From positions 1 to 6,404 of the forward strand of contig CAJGCY010000146.1 of NCBI GenBank assembly GCA_904501955.1: a stretch of DNA of 6,404 nt, read 5' to 3'. Of this stretch, positions 5,945 to 6,404 are shown piece by piece. Every line of letters starts with the position of its first letter. The stretch's first letter is position 1. A model generated the notes under the pieces. That model saw nothing but the letters and a program-made list of their open reading frames with translations, was not told the DNA's origin and ran no database searches. The stretch is from an uncultured Akkermansia sp. (GTDB lineage Bacteria > Verrucomicrobiota > Verrucomicrobiia > Verrucomicrobiales > Akkermansiaceae). The translations under genes and the position numbers were made by a program.

Positions 5945-5993
5945 GAATTCCGCTCGCTTACGCTCGCAAACTGTTCTTCAACTTCCGATTTAT
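5928..5993 (+). repeat. 66-nt hairpin-plus-TTCCGATTTAT module, copy C
   Basis: This is a direct copy of 226-291 with the same length. Shared blocks are the GCCCC/GGGGC stem, TGAATTCCGCTCGC, TACG, CTCGCAA and TTCCGATTTAT. Differences are the hairpin loop (GTGA for TCC), one missing G, and scattered changes in the middle part. Confidence 0.8.
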
Positions 5994-6063
5994 CGGGCGG
6001 GGTGCGGGATGTATCAACCATAAACTTAAACAACAAAAAAAAGGCGTAGCAGTTTCATTCTGC

Positions 6064-6092
6064 TTGCCAAAGGGGATAGAATGCGCTAGAAT
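6064..6092 (+). promoter_or_regulatory. Promoter of the exported acidic protein gene
   Basis: The -35 box TTGCCA (6064-6069) and -10 box TAGAAT (6087-6092) are 17 bp apart. The predicted transcription start (about 6099) is only two or three bases before the ATG at 6102, so the message would be nearly leaderless. A second TAGAAT lies at 6077-6082 but is too close to this -35 box. The -35 box is embedded in CTGCTTGCC, as in the promoter at 403-431. Confidence 0.65.
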
Positions 6093-6101
6093 GCGTCTGT
6101 T

Positions 6102-6404
6102 ATGAAAAACACACTTTTTTTAGCTACCCTGTGTTTGGGGTTGCCGATGGTCGGCACGGAGGCTCCGGCCGCACCTGTGCAGGTAGTCACCCTGGATGGC
6201 GAAGCCGTAGGCGAAATCACCGCTGCCGATGAAGAGGCGGATGAGGCTGATGATAGCACAGCCGCTGCGGCTGAGGAAGATTATGATGAGGCTGACGCCG
6301 ATTACGAGGAGGAGGATTATGAGGAAGAGGCGGACATCGTCTACACCGAGGAGCAAAAGGCGGATGCCTTGGCCAAGCTGAAGGACGATGCCGAGCAAAG
6401 CATC
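6102..6404 (+). CDS. Exported, highly acidic low-complexity protein (5' part, truncated by window edge)
   Basis: I do not recognise this protein. The frame opens at ATG6102 and stays open for 101 codons to the window end, so the C-terminus is missing. The first ~24 residues look like a signal peptide: MKN, a hydrophobic stretch LFLATLCLGLPMVG (5-18), then small residues around APAAP where cleavage is likely. Residues 43-78 are extremely acidic (22 of 36 are Asp or Glu, with Ala and Tyr between). After that the sequence becomes mixed and helix-prone (EEQKADALAKLKDD, 83-96). A strong promoter lies immediately upstream and there is no Shine-Dalgarno. It is separated from the preceding block by a terminator and repeats, so it is probably its own transcription unit. 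The acidic tract could bind cations or basic partners outside the inner membrane, but no function can be assigned. Confidence 0.75.
   Translation, partial: MKNTLFLATLCLGLPMVGTEAPAAPVQVVTLDGEAVGEITAADEEADEADDSTAAAAEEDYDEADADYEEEDYEEEADIVYTEEQKADALAKLKDDAEQSI

Larger units (their letters stand above)
5685..5993. repeat. Composite palindromic intergenic element with terminal inverted repeats
   Basis: The ends are inverted repeats: ATAAATCGGAATTTG at 5686-5700 and CAACTTCCGATTTAT at 5979-5993 (14 of 15 bases complementary). A second long-range pair is GAGCGTTAGCGAGCG (5804-5818) with CGCTCGCTTACGCTC (5951-5965), 14 of 15. Inside lie five perfect small hairpins (5703-5716, 5729-5740, 5778-5791, 5902-5917, 5926-5943) and two 32-nt direct repeats. 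There is no transposase gene. It could be a BIME/REP-like or MITE-like element, or a structured intergenic RNA. Parts of it recur at the left edge of the window, which shows it is dispersed. Confidence 0.65.
5683..6101. other. Intergenic region with composite repeat element and promoter
   Basis: No credible gene lies here. Up to 5993 the region is filled with a composite repeat described in separate entries. From about 5994 to 6063 the sequence changes to unique DNA that is A-rich between 6017 and 6042, including an 8-A run at 6035-6042, and leads to the promoter of the exported acidic protein. The A-rich stretch could act as an UP element, but it is somewhat far from the -35 box. Confidence 0.7.

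Noticed and set aside
5809..6036. Minus-strand open frame of 75 codons downstream of the hydrolase
   Set aside because: It runs through the repeat element and its codons simply translate the repeats; no start signal or recognisable protein.
6120..6398. Minus-strand open frame of 92 codons, hydrophobic (Leu/Ile-rich)
   Set aside because: It is the mirror of the acidic tract in the exported protein: GAG/GAT-rich codons read as Leu/Ile on the opposite strand. It has no independent support.

Overview
The window is a GC-rich bacterial segment with one tightly packed five-gene block, all on the + strand (about 453-5682). Two repeat-rich intergenic regions flank it (1-402 and 5683-6101), and the start of a sixth gene runs off the right edge. 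LpxI makes this an outer-membrane, lipid A-producing Gram-negative. The two-subunit E1 plus a compact E2, together with the near absence of Shine-Dalgarno sequences, fits Verrucomicrobiota, perhaps near Akkermansia. That placement is an inference from protein style, not a database match.

Layout: (i) 1-402 is non-coding, with low-complexity CGCTCGC/CTTCGCT-type repeats and one copy of a 66-nt hairpin module. (ii) A strong sigma70-type promoter (TTGCCT, 17 bp, TATAAT; 403-431) precedes the block. (iii) pdhA (E1 alpha), pdhB (E1 beta) and pdhC (E2) of a 2-oxoacid dehydrogenase, most likely pyruvate dehydrogenase, are followed by lpxI and a lipoprotein alpha/beta hydrolase. Gaps are 24, 21, 23 and 11 nt, so this is probably one transcript. 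(iv) 5683-6101 holds a terminator hairpin and a roughly 310-nt composite element with terminal inverted repeats, several perfect small hairpins and a pair of 32-nt direct repeats. (v) A promoter sits almost directly on the start codon of an exported, very acidic protein that is cut by the window edge.

How the genes fit together: E1 alpha/beta decarboxylate a 2-oxoacid on thiamine diphosphate, and E2 carries the acyl group on a lipoyl lysine and transfers it to CoA. No E3 (dihydrolipoamide dehydrogenase) gene is present, so E3 must come from elsewhere. LpxI cleaves UDP-2,3-diacylglucosamine in lipid A synthesis. The hydrolase is probably anchored in an envelope membrane, with unknown substrate.

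The most notable observations are: LpxI is about 115 residues longer than its family, and the extra C-terminus looks like a degenerate second copy of its own C-terminal domain; the same repeat modules occur on both sides of the gene block, some in direct and some in inverted orientation; the two visible promoters share an extended -35 box (CTGCTTGCC) with the same 17-bp spacing; and the E2 catalytic domain appears shortened. I see no clearly new defence or mobile system here.
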